This document shows, in pieces, positions 1-7,711 of a stretch of DNA of 64,000 bases. The position numbers and the translations under genes are program-made. The notes beneath the pieces are model-generated. The model had not been told where the DNA came from, made no database searches, and worked only from the letters and a program-made list of their open reading frames with translations. The stretch comes from Phycisphaeraceae bacterium (GTDB lineage: Bacteria > Planctomycetota > Phycisphaerae > Phycisphaerales > Zrk34), in contig JANQHD010000004.1 of the NCBI GenBank assembly GCA_028282805.1, forward strand, positions 1 to 64,000, written 5' to 3'. The first letter of the stretch is position 1, and every line of letters starts with the position of its first letter.

Positions 1-94
<94 letters not shown>

Positions 95-275
95 ATTGAT
101 TATATATAGTTTTTAGTCTATAAACCATAAAACGATCGCACCCCAAGTTCATCGGGCGCTCTGTCAGCGCGCGGTGCGGCGTGAACAATCAAAGAAAGGA
201 ATTGGGTTCGATCACCCGTCGGCGCAAGACCGGGCCTGTGCGGGGCGTGATGCAGGTGGGCGATGGAGCGGGGTG

Positions 276-1895
276 TTACTCGATCACCGCGGACACCGCT
301 TTGAGCGGTTGCGACTCGGTCGGGGCGACGATCTTTACGGGCTCGGCCGACGCGCCGGTCGCGGCCGCGTACGAGGCGTCGACCAACCAGTTGGCGCCGA
401 GGCTGAAGGCGATCACGCCCGCCGCCGACGCCAGCGCGGCAACCGAGCGCCAGGCCGCGGTGGGCGACGCGGCCGTCGCTTCGTTCGGCTCGGGCAGGAA
501 GCACGCGCCGATGATGCGAAGGTAATACACCGCGCCGATCGCGCTGGCCAGCACGGTCAGCACCACTAACCAGATCATCGAGGGCACGCCCTCGCTGGCG
601 CTGACCGCGGAACCAACAAGCCAGACCTTGCCCCAGAACCCGAGGATCGGCGGCAGGCCCGTCAGGCTGAACACGCACACCGCCATGATCGACGCGAGCA
701 CCGGGTGTCGGCGGACCAGGCCGCGCAGGTCGTCGTAGGTCTCGCAGTCGTCGCCCCGGCTGCGCAAGATGCCCAGCACCGCGAACGCGCCCAGGTTCAT
801 CACGCCGTACGCCACGAGGTAGAACAGCACCGCGGCGACGCCGTTGGACACGGTCTCGCCGCCGATCGCCGAGGCGACGTTCGGCCCGACCAGCAGGCCG
901 ACCATCATGTACCCCGAGTGCGCGATCGACGAATACGCCAGCACGCGTTTGACGTTGCCCTGCCGCAGCGCCAGCGTGTTGCCGACGAACATGGTCGACA
1001 CCGCAAGCACCCACATCAGCCAGTACAACGCCCCGCCGTAGCCCGCATCGCCGAGCGGCCAGCCGACCAGGCCGAGGATCGCGAGCATGGCGACGAACCC
1101 GGCGGTCTTCGGCACGAACGCGAGGAACGCCGTGACCGGCGTGGCGGCGCCCTGGTAGACGTCGGCGACGTAGGCGTGCATGGGCACCGCGGCGACCTTG
1201 AAGCAGATGCCCACCACCGACAGCAGCAACCCGAGCATGCCGATCGCCGAGACCTCGTTGGAAGCGAAGTAAGCGTTGATCGTCGCCGCGCCTTGCGGCG
1301 CTTCGCCGCCGAAGGGGACAAACATCGTGGTGCCGGTGGCGCCGTAGAGCAGCGTGAAGCCGTAGAGAAAGATCGCCGCGGCGAACGCGCCGAGGAAGAA
1401 GTATTTGACACCCGCCTCGGGCGCTTCGATGCGCTCGCGGGCGATGGAGACCATCACGTAGGTCGGCAGCGAGGTCAGCTCAAGGGCGAGGAACAGCCAG
1501 ATCAGGTCATCGGCCCCGACGCAGAGCATCGCGCCGACCAGCGACAGCAGGAAGAAGCCGTAGAACTCGCCGCGCGACACGAGGCCGGGGATGAACTTCT
1601 TGGCGTCGGCCGGGTCGGCGTGGGCCTCGTCGGGCACCTCGGCCGCGGCCAGCAGCAGCAGGAAGCCGATGCCGAGGATGGCGAGCTTGAGGAAGTACGC
1701 CAGCGGCGTCAGCGCCGGCAGGCCGAACGTCTCGCCGCGCAAAATCATGTACCCGGCGGCCACCAGCGAGATCGCGCTGAGCCAGAACGTGAATCGGCGG
1801 ACCTTGGCGCTGGGGCTGAGGCCGATGATCATCACCACGAACGCGGTGGCGAGGATCACGATCTCGGGCCAGAGGGTGTGCAGCTTTTCAATCAT
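276..1895 (-). CDS. nuoN: NADH-quinone oxidoreductase subunit N
   Basis: A 539-residue polytopic membrane protein of the Mrp-antiporter-like family, one of the three proton-pumping subunits of the complex I membrane arm. Hydrophobic helices run almost the whole length. The core shows the conserved lysine/histidine region around VKYFFLGAF, KVAAVPMHAYVADVYQGA and KRVLAYSSIAHSGYMM, all typical of NuoN. It starts with ATG inside the end of nuoM (overlap ATGA at 1892-1895), implying translational coupling. It is the last gene of nuoJKLMN. The last 40 or so residues form a low-complexity hydrophilic tail. Length is slightly above the usual 480-500. Identification is firm. Confidence 0.97.
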   Translation of the reverse strand: MIEKLHTLWPEIVILATAFVVMIIGLSPSAKVRRFTFWLSAISLVAAGYMILRGETFGLPALTPLAYFLKLAILGIGFLLLLAAAEVPDEAHADPADAKKFIPGLVSRGEFYGFFLLSLVGAMLCVGADDLIWLFLALELTSLPTYVMVSIARERIEAPEAGVKYFFLGAFAAAIFLYGFTLLYGATGTTMFVPFGGEAPQGAATINAYFASNEVSAIGMLGLLLSVVGICFKVAAVPMHAYVADVYQGAATPVTAFLAFVPKTAGFVAMLAILGLVGWPLGDAGYGGALYWLMWVLAVSTMFVGNTLALRQGNVKRVLAYSSIAHSGYMMVGLLVGPNVASAIGGETVSNGVAAVLFYLVAYGVMNLGAFAVLGILRSRGDDCETYDDLRGLVRRHPVLASIMAVCVFSLTGLPPILGFWGKVWLVGSAVSASEGVPSMIWLVVLTVLASAIGAVYYLRIIGACFLPEPNEATAASPTAAWRSVAALASAAGVIAFSLGANWLVDASYAAATGASAEPVKIVAPTESQPLKAVSAVIE

Positions 1896-3523
1896 CGCGT
1901 CACCCCCGCGCCCTCGGCGGAAGGTTCAAGGGCAAGATTCAAATGGCCAAAACCGGGGCTCGATTCATTTGCCATTTGCGCTTTGTCATTTGAGTTTTCG
2001 CGTTCGCGGTCGAGCACGAGCTGGGCTTGGCCGGTCAACGCCTTGATCGGCTGTTCCATCGACTTGAGCATCGGCGTGGGCAGCACGCCGAGCCAGAGGC
2101 ACGCGACGGCGATCGGCGTGAGCACGGCGATCTCGCGCAGGTTCAGGTCGGTGACCTGGTCGGCGTACTTGCGCGGCACCTTGAACGGCCCGACGCACAC
2201 CCGGCCCACCATGTACAGGATGTAGATCGCGCCGAGGATCAGCCCGATCGCGGCGACCGCGGCGTAACCCCAACCCAGCGCATCAGAGGTGAACGCGCCG
2301 AGCAGCGTGAGGAACTCGCCGACGAACCCGTTGAGGCCCGGCAGGCCGACCGAGGCCATGCAGAAGAAGACGGTGAACGTGGCCCAGACGGGCATCTTCT
2401 TGCCGAGGCCGGAGATCTCGTCCATGTCGCGCGTGTGGTAGCGCTCGTAGACCATGCCGATGCAGAGGAACAGGGCGCCGGTCGAAAGGCCGTGGTTGAT
2501 CATGTACATCACCGAGCCGCTGACGCCGGTCGCGTTGAGCGCGAACATGCCGAGGATGCAGAAGCCCAGGTGGCTGACCGACGAGTAGGCGACGAGTTTT
2601 TTCACGTCCTGCTGCACCCAGCAGATCAGGGCGGTGTAGAGGATGCCGATGATGGCGAACACCGCGACGGCCGGGGCGTAGGTCACGACGGCTTCGGGTG
2701 CCATGGGCAGGGCGAAGCGGAGCAGGCCGTAGGTGCCGAGCTTGAGCAGCACGCCGGCGAGGATCACCGATCCGGCGGTGGGCGCTTCGGTGTGGGCCAG
2801 GGGCAGCCAGGTGTGCACGGGGAACAGCGGGACCTTGACCGCGAAGCCGGCCATCAGCGCCGCCAGCAGCCAGGCCTGCTGCCCGGCGGTCATCTGCGTG
2901 ACGGCGAAGGTGGTGAGCGTGCCGATGTCGAACGTCCAAGCGTTGCCCTTCACGCTGGCTTGCAGGTAGGCGACCCACACGAGGCCCGCGAAGGTCAGCA
3001 GCGAGCCGGTGAGGGTGAAGATGAAGAACTTCTTGCTGGCCCAGAGTTTTTGGGTCGAGCCGAAGATCCCGATGAGGAAGTACATCGGGATGAGCGTGGC
3101 CTCGAAGAAGGTGTAGAAGAGGATCAGGTCTTGGGCGCAGAACACGCCGATCATCGCGCCCTCGAGCACGAGCAGCCAGAGGAAGAACTCTTTCGTGCGT
3201 TCGCCGACCGCGCTGAAACTGCCGAGCACGGTGAGAGGCATGAGGAACGTGGTGAGCATGACCAGCCACAGCGAGACGCTGTCGATGCCCAGGTGCAGGC
3301 TCACGCCGAACGCGGGCAGCCAGTCGTACTTGAAGACGAACTGGTTGGTCGCCGAGGCGGTAAAGTCGAACCGGAAGCAGGCGAACAGCGACACGGCGAA
3401 CACGCCGGTGGCCACGGCCAACGCGAGCACCCGCACGAGCTTGTCGTTGCCCCGGGGCGTCAGCGCCAGCGCAAAACCCAGCACGATCGGGGCGAAGATG
3501 AGGATGGGGAGAACTGTGTTCAT
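1892..3523 (-). CDS. nuoM: NADH-quinone oxidoreductase subunit M
   Basis: A 543-residue antiporter-like proton-pumping subunit of complex I. Diagnostic segments are KVPLFPVHTWLPLAHTEAP with the conserved Lys and His, LLKLGTYGLLRF, and KKLVAYSSVSHLGFCILG. About fourteen transmembrane helices are expected. The gene lies between nuoL (108 bp upstream) and nuoN (4-bp overlap). Its last 30 or so residues (from about residue 511, rich in N, S, E and P) are encoded by a heptamer inverted-arm element at 1923-1991, so the natural C-terminus seems to have been replaced or extended. The core is complete, so I expect a working subunit. Confidence 0.97.
   Translation of the reverse strand: MNTVLPILIFAPIVLGFALALTPRGNDKLVRVLALAVATGVFAVSLFACFRFDFTASATNQFVFKYDWLPAFGVSLHLGIDSVSLWLVMLTTFLMPLTVLGSFSAVGERTKEFFLWLLVLEGAMIGVFCAQDLILFYTFFEATLIPMYFLIGIFGSTQKLWASKKFFIFTLTGSLLTFAGLVWVAYLQASVKGNAWTFDIGTLTTFAVTQMTAGQQAWLLAALMAGFAVKVPLFPVHTWLPLAHTEAPTAGSVILAGVLLKLGTYGLLRFALPMAPEAVVTYAPAVAVFAIIGILYTALICWVQQDVKKLVAYSSVSHLGFCILGMFALNATGVSGSVMYMINHGLSTGALFLCIGMVYERYHTRDMDEISGLGKKMPVWATFTVFFCMASVGLPGLNGFVGEFLTLLGAFTSDALGWGYAAVAAIGLILGAIYILYMVGRVCVGPFKVPRKYADQVTDLNLREIAVLTPIAVACLWLGVLPTPMLKSMEQPIKALTGQAQLVLDRERENSNDKAQMANESSPGFGHLNLALEPSAEGAGVTR
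1923..1991. repeat. Degenerate 4+4 heptamer inverted-arm element inside the 3' end of nuoM
   Basis: Left arm, four 7-mers at 1923-1950: GGTTCAA, GGGCAAG, ATTCAAA, TGGCCAA. Right arm, four 7-mers at 1964-1991: TTCATTT, GCCATTT, GCGCTTT, GTCATTT. The right arm reads as an AAATGNN-type repeat on the minus strand, so the arms are inverted. It is translated as the C-terminal tail of NuoM. The left arm is weaker than in other elements. Confidence 0.6.
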
Positions 3524-3555
3524 TGCTTATCTGTTCAACTCAATTCGCGTATCTT

Positions 3556-3626
3556 ATTGCTGATCTTTGATTGCTGATTGCTGATGTATTGAGATCAGCA
3601 ATCCGAGATCAGCCATCAGCAATTCC
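3556..3626. repeat. 4+4 heptamer inverted-arm element, nuoL-nuoM gap
   Basis: Left arm 3556-3583: ATTGCTG, ATCTTTG, ATTGCTG, ATTGCTG. Right arm from 3592: AGATCAG, CAATCCG, AGATCAG, CCATCAG, then CAATTCC. The arms are inverted versions of each other with a spacer of about 8 bp, so RNA from either strand could form a hairpin. On the minus strand it begins 5 bp after the nuoL stop and ends about 30 bp before the nuoM start. Confidence 0.75.
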
Positions 3627-3631
3627 TTTCA

Positions 3632-5731
3632 TCACACCATCACCGCGTAGGCGACGATCGCCAGGACGATGAGCAGGCCGACGCCCATGGACATCGCGAA
3701 GCCCTGGAGCTTGCCGCGTTGGGTGGGGGCCTGGGCCTCGCCGAGCAGCTTGGGCGTCCACTGGAGGATGCCGTCGTAGATCACGCCGTCGAGCAGGAAC
3801 CGGTCGAACACCAGGTAAAACACCCAGCCGAGGATACGCAACGGCGTGACGATGATCAGGTGGTACAGCTCGTCGATGTACCACTTGTTGTTGAGGAAGG
3901 TGACGATGGGCCGGGTCAAGCCGGCGATCTTCGCGGTCAGGCCGCGGTTGAACCAGTGGAAGTAGGCGGCCAGGGCGATCATGACCAGCGCGCCGCCGCC
4001 GGAGACGATCGACACGAACGTGTGCAGCTCTTTGTGGTGCTTGTGGTGCTGCTCGGGGGTCATGCCGGCCGCCTTGGCCAGCTCGTCGTGATCGACGTGC
4101 GCCGAGGAGGCGTCGATCATGTTCGCCATCCAGTCCTTGCCGAAGTAACCCAGCAGCAGCGCGCCGGCCGCGAGGACCAGCAGCGGCGCGTTCATCAGCC
4201 AGGGCATCTCGTGCGGCTCGTGGTGGTGATCGTCGTGACCATGTTCGTCGTGGTGGTCGGCGTCTTCGAACTCTTGCGGGTGTTCGGTGGGCGAGTAGCC
4301 GTGGTGCTCGTCGCCCATGGTGTACTCGGTCGGGCCCATGAAGACGCGGAACCAGAGTCGGAAGGTGTAGAACGCGGTGAGCAGCGCCGTGCCGATGCCC
4401 ATCCAGCCGAGCACGGGGTACTTGGCCAGGGCGTCGGTGAGGATGGTGTCCTTGCTGTAGAAGCCGGCGGTGAACGGCACGCCCGCCAGCGCCACGCAGC
4501 CGCAGAGCATGAGCACGGCCGTGACCGGCATCTTCTTAAACAGCCCGCTCATCTTGCGCAGGTCGAGCTGGCCGGCCATGGCGTGCATGACCGAGCCGGC
4601 GGTGAGGAAGAGCAGGGCCTTGAAGAACGCGTGGGTGAACAGGTGGAAGACGCCGCCCATCGTGCCGAGCACGCCGACGCCGAGGAACATGTAGCCGAGT
4701 TGCGAGCAGGTGGAGTAGGCCCAGATGCGTTTGATGTCGTACTGGCAGAGGGCGATGGTCGCGGCGAACAGGGCCGTGGCCCCGCCGATGACGGCGACGG
4801 TGGTCAGGGCATACGGCGAGAGCTGGAAGACGGGGATGAACCGCGCGATCATGTAGACGCCGGCGGTGACCATGGTGGCGGCGTGGATGAGCGCGGAGAC
4901 GGGGGTCGGGCCCTCCATGGCGTCGGGCAGCCACACGTGCAACGGCAGCTGGGCCGACTTACCGAACGCGCCGAGCATGAGCAGGAACGGCGCGACGAGC
5001 ACGGCGGTGTGTTTCCACGTGCCCTCGAAGCCGGCGATCAGCGATCGGTCGCCGACCGAGGTAAAGACCGCGTCGTAGCTGATGGCGCCGAACGTGAGGA
5101 AGATCGTCATGATGCCCAGGGCGAAGCCGAAGTCGCCGACGCGGTTGACGATGAACGCCTTCTTCGCCGCGGCGACGGCCGAGGGCTTGCGGTAGTAGAA
5201 CCCGATCAGCAGGTAACTCGCGAGGCCCACGCCCTCCCACCCGAGGTACAGCAGCACCAGATTGTCGGCCAACACCAGCAACGTCATCGCCAGAAGGAAC
5301 AGCGAGATGTACGCGAAGAACCGCGCGTAGCCGTGGTCGCCCGCCATGTAGCCGGCGGCATAGATCGCGATGAGCATGCCCACGCCGGTCACGACGATCA
5401 GCATCACCGACGACAAGCCGTCGATGTAGAAGTTGAAGTTCGCGGCGAAGTCGCCGACGTGGATCCAGTCAAAGCCCGGGACGGTGAACCCGCCGTGCAG
5501 CTGGGTGACGTCGCCGAGGCCGAGCATCACCATGACCGACAGGGCGAAGGAGCCGGCGATGGCGGCGATCGTCACCGGGGCCGCGAGCTTGCGCAGGCCT
5601 TTGGCGGGCAGGCAACCGAGCAACGCACAAACGCACATCGACACCAGCGGCAGCACCGGGATGTACTTGGCGACCGACACGGCCTGGGCGATGTCGTGCG
5701 TGTCAGCGGGATTTGCGGCGAGCGTCAGCAT
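3632..5731 (-). CDS. nuoL: NADH-quinone oxidoreductase subunit L
   Basis: A 699-residue complex I subunit, the distal proton pump with the C-terminal lateral helix. Family signatures are GWEGVGLASYLLIGFYYRKP, GKSAQLPLHVWLPDAMEGPT and KRIWAYSTCSQLGYMFLG. I place the start at 5731 (MLTLAANPAD); the frame stays open 54 bp further, but that stretch is heptamer repeat DNA. A histidine- and acid-rich loop sits at about residues 470-510 (bases 4203-4320), between late transmembrane helices. The gene is third in nuoJKLMN, flanked on both sides by inverted-arm repeats. It is complete and of normal size apart from the His loop. Confidence 0.97.
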   Translation of the reverse strand: MLTLAANPADTHDIAQAVSVAKYIPVLPLVSMCVCALLGCLPAKGLRKLAAPVTIAAIAGSFALSVMVMLGLGDVTQLHGGFTVPGFDWIHVGDFAANFNFYIDGLSSVMLIVVTGVGMLIAIYAAGYMAGDHGYARFFAYISLFLLAMTLLVLADNLVLLYLGWEGVGLASYLLIGFYYRKPSAVAAAKKAFIVNRVGDFGFALGIMTIFLTFGAISYDAVFTSVGDRSLIAGFEGTWKHTAVLVAPFLLMLGAFGKSAQLPLHVWLPDAMEGPTPVSALIHAATMVTAGVYMIARFIPVFQLSPYALTTVAVIGGATALFAATIALCQYDIKRIWAYSTCSQLGYMFLGVGVLGTMGGVFHLFTHAFFKALLFLTAGSVMHAMAGQLDLRKMSGLFKKMPVTAVLMLCGCVALAGVPFTAGFYSKDTILTDALAKYPVLGWMGIGTALLTAFYTFRLWFRVFMGPTEYTMGDEHHGYSPTEHPQEFEDADHHDEHGHDDHHHEPHEMPWLMNAPLLVLAAGALLLGYFGKDWMANMIDASSAHVDHDELAKAAGMTPEQHHKHHKELHTFVSIVSGGGALVMIALAAYFHWFNRGLTAKIAGLTRPIVTFLNNKWYIDELYHLIIVTPLRILGWVFYLVFDRFLLDGVIYDGILQWTPKLLGEAQAPTQRGKLQGFAMSMGVGLLIVLAIVAYAVMV

Positions 5732-5738
5732 GGTTCCA

Positions 5739-5798
5739 GTGCGGAGTTCGGATTGCGGAGTGGGGAATGATTCCGCAATCCGCATTCCGCAATCCGCA
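5739..5798. repeat. 4+4 heptamer inverted-arm element, nuoK-nuoL gap
   Basis: Left arm 5739-5766: GTGCGGA, GTTCGGA, TTGCGGA, GTGGGGA. A 4-bp spacer follows. Right arm 5771-5798: TTCCGCA, ATCCGCA, TTCCGCA, ATCCGCA. The arms pair with few mismatches as a long hairpin. On the minus strand the element starts 5 bp after the nuoK stop and ends 7 bp before the nuoL ATG, leaving only GGAAC as a possible ribosome site for nuoL. Confidence 0.9.
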
Positions 5799-5803
5799 TT
5801 ACC

Positions 5804-6124
5804 TCAGCCTTTCATCGTGCTCCACGCCTCGGCGTCGAGCGTGTGTTTCCTTCTAAACAGAAGCACCACGAGGCCCAGGGCCAGCGCGGCTTCGGCGGCG
5901 GCGATCGTCAAAACGAAGATCACGAACACCTGCCCGTCGAAGTTCATGTGGTACCGGCTGAACGCGACCATCGTCACCACGATGCCCTGGAACATCATCT
6001 CCGTGCACAGGAACATCACGATCAGGTTCCGCCGGGCGACGAAACCGATCAACCCGATGACGAACAACAACGCGCCCGCCAGCAGGTAATGGTTCAGCGC
6101 GATGTTGGACAGTGCGTCGGGCAT
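5804..6124 (-). CDS. nuoK: NADH-quinone oxidoreductase subunit K
   Basis: A 106-residue, three-helix membrane subunit of complex I at the junction between NuoJ and the antiporter subunits. The N-terminal NHYLLAGALLFVIGLIGF helix, the conserved glutamates in FLCTEMMFQGI and AAAEAALALGLVVLLFRR, and the total length match NuoK exactly. It is second in nuoJKLMN. The gap to nuoJ is 186 bp and is largely an octamer inverted-arm element; the gap to nuoL is a heptamer element. It starts at the only suitable ATG. Confidence 0.97.
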   Translation of the reverse strand: MPDALSNIALNHYLLAGALLFVIGLIGFVARRNLIVMFLCTEMMFQGIVVTMVAFSRYHMNFDGQVFVIFVLTIAAAEAALALGLVVLLFRRKHTLDAEAWSTMKG

Positions 6125-6146
6125 GGTCGTCGGGCGATGGGGGATT

Positions 6147-6301
6147 AGCCATCAAGCCATCGAGCCACCCAGCCATCGAGGAGCCGGGTGGGGCTTGAGT
6201 AGCTTGTTCATCCCTTAGTGCATCGCGTGCGTCTCCGTTTACTTACCTCTAAGGCCTGCCATTCGGTCTCGGTGGCTCGATGGCTTGTTGGCTCGGTGGC
6301 T
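6147..6301. repeat. 4+4 octamer inverted-arm element, nuoJ-nuoK gap
   Basis: Left arm 6147-6178: AGCCATCA, AGCCATCG, AGCCACCC, AGCCATCG. Right arm 6270-6301: CGGTGGCT, CGATGGCT, TGTTGGCT, CGGTGGCT. The arms are inverted, and the 91-bp spacer contains no gene. On the minus strand it begins 9 bp after the nuoJ stop. The repeat unit is 8 bp instead of 7, but the layout is the same as in the heptamer elements. Confidence 0.9.
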
Positions 6302-6310
6302 ATTGCCTTG

Positions 6311-7288
6311 CTAAACCTGCTCCCCCACGCTCACGTCGCTCAGCGGCTCGTCGTGGTGCATCATCTTCAAATCGGGTTCGAGCGGTTCGCCGTCATCGAC
6401 GAACACACGCTTGCGGCCGATCACGATCGCGCCGACCATCGACAGCAGCAGGATCACACCCGCCAGCTCGATGCCCAGCGCGTGGCCATCGAACAGCGCC
6501 CAACCGACGCGGTCGATGTTGGCGACCTTGGTTTGAAGCTGCGCCTTCAGCTCGTCGGTCAGCGTGATGGTCTCAGACCGCTCGCCCCACTTCGCCTCGA
6601 TCACGTTCGGCTCGGTGAACGTCATCGCCAGGCCCGCGCCCCTCGCGGCGGCCGAGGCGTCGAGCGCTTCGGCTTTAACCAGCACGGGCACGATGCGGCC
6701 GGGGATCGACTCGACGGCGAATTGCAGCTTGCTCTGCGCCGCGGCCGCGGGGTTGGGTTGCAGTTCGTTTCGGTTGTCGAACACCACGTGGCACAGCACC
6801 GCCAGCAGCGCGAAGCCCACCAGCACGGCGCTCAGCGGCTCGCGGGCGACGCGGTCGTATTCGGGCGCCTGCTCGGCCTGGCCCTCGGCCTGCGGCAGCG
6901 TGGCGAGCATGATCACGAACAGGTACGTCACCAGGATCGCCCCGGCGTAGATGATGATCATGGCGAAGGCCATGAACTCCGCTTCGAGCACCAAAAACAA
7001 CCCGCTGGCGGCCAACACGACCATCACGAAGAACAGCGCCGAATACACCGGCCTCGGGTGTGTGATCACGCGGACGGCCGAGGCGACGGCGATGAGGGCG
7101 AAGATGTAAAAGTACAGGCTCGGCCGATCGTCGGCCTCGGCGTAACGCAGCAGGAACAGCAGCAGCCCCCCGCCGGCCGCCAACGCCAGCAGCGCCCCGA
7201 CCTTTTTGGGCTTGGGCCCCGCGGCGGGCATCATCAGGTACACACCTAACGCCCCAAGCACGGATGCGATGTAGAAGGCAATATCCAT
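6311..7288 (-). CDS. nuoJ: NADH-quinone oxidoreductase subunit J, enlarged
   Basis: A 325-residue complex I membrane subunit, far longer than the usual 160-200. The conserved core is at residues 58-128, with RPVYSALFFVMVVLAASGLF and the helix FAMIIIYAGAILVTYLFVIM that carries the pi-bulge in complex I structures. Two extra hydrophobic segments precede it (about 1-20 and 32-48). A hydrophilic insert of about 90 residues (171-258) separates the fourth and fifth core helices (last helix about 272-292). A hydrophilic C-terminal tail ends the protein. It is the first gene of this cluster; nuoA-I must lie elsewhere. A candidate promoter lies about 80 bp upstream. The identity is secure; the role of the insert is unknown. 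Confidence 0.93.
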   Translation of the reverse strand: MDIAFYIASVLGALGVYLMMPAAGPKPKKVGALLALAAGGGLLLFLLRYAEADDRPSLYFYIFALIAVASAVRVITHPRPVYSALFFVMVVLAASGLFLVLEAEFMAFAMIIIYAGAILVTYLFVIMLATLPQAEGQAEQAPEYDRVAREPLSAVLVGFALLAVLCHVVFDNRNELQPNPAAAAQSKLQFAVESIPGRIVPVLVKAEALDASAAARGAGLAMTFTEPNVIEAKWGERSETITLTDELKAQLQTKVANIDRVGWALFDGHALGIELAGVILLLSMVGAIVIGRKRVFVDDGEPLEPDLKMMHHDEPLSDVSVGEQV

Positions 7289-7364
7289 ATCCGGGTGCGG
7301 TCACCGGTTCGTGGCTCACAAGTCGGCACGGCCCACCCGCGGACCGGCCTCAAACGAAGCGACA

Positions 7365-7393
7365 ACGATAGAAGCGTGGGGGGTGTTTTGCAA
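7365..7393 (-). promoter_or_regulatory. Candidate sigma-70-type promoter for nuoJKLMN
   Basis: Read on the minus strand, TTGCAA (-35, 7388-7393) and TATCGT (-10, 7365-7370) are separated by 17 bp, about 77 bp upstream of the nuoJ ATG. The -10 is imperfect. This is pattern evidence only. Confidence 0.35.
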
Positions 7394-7604
7394 CCTCGGC
7401 CGGCGGTGGGCTCATCGGCGCGGCAAAACACGTTAAGCCGTGAATTGCCCGCGGCTTCCGGCTCGACGCCGAGGCGCGCAGCGCGTGCGCCGATGCGCGT
7501 TTTCCCGCAATCCCGCCGATCGTATAAACGTCACGACGGGTCCGGTTTTCGACGGCACACGCGGGCGGGTGCGGGCCCGTAGCGGCAGGCGCGCGGCCAC
7601 CATG

Positions 7605-7629
7605 AAAAACCCCCGCGCTGGCGCGGGGG
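7605..7629 (-). terminator. Rho-independent terminator of recA
   Basis: Read on the minus strand, an 8-bp perfect stem CCCCCGCG/CGCGGGGG with a CCAG loop is followed at once by TTTTT. It lies 83 bp beyond the recA stop. The rest of the 7289-7711 gap (about 420 bp) shows only this terminator and the nuoJ promoter candidate; open frames there are GC artefacts. Confidence 0.85.
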
Positions 7630-7711
7630 CGGAACGATTCGTAGGTAAGCTTGCAAAGGTTCGCGAATACCCTTTCGATCGTGCGCGAACGTTGCGCCGG
7701 CGGCGCGCCGC

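Noticed and set aside
705-2225. Long plus-strand frames opposite nuoN, nuoM and nuoL
   Set aside because: Their products are rich in H, R, E and Q with no domains; they are antisense frames in GC-rich genes whose real strand is clear.
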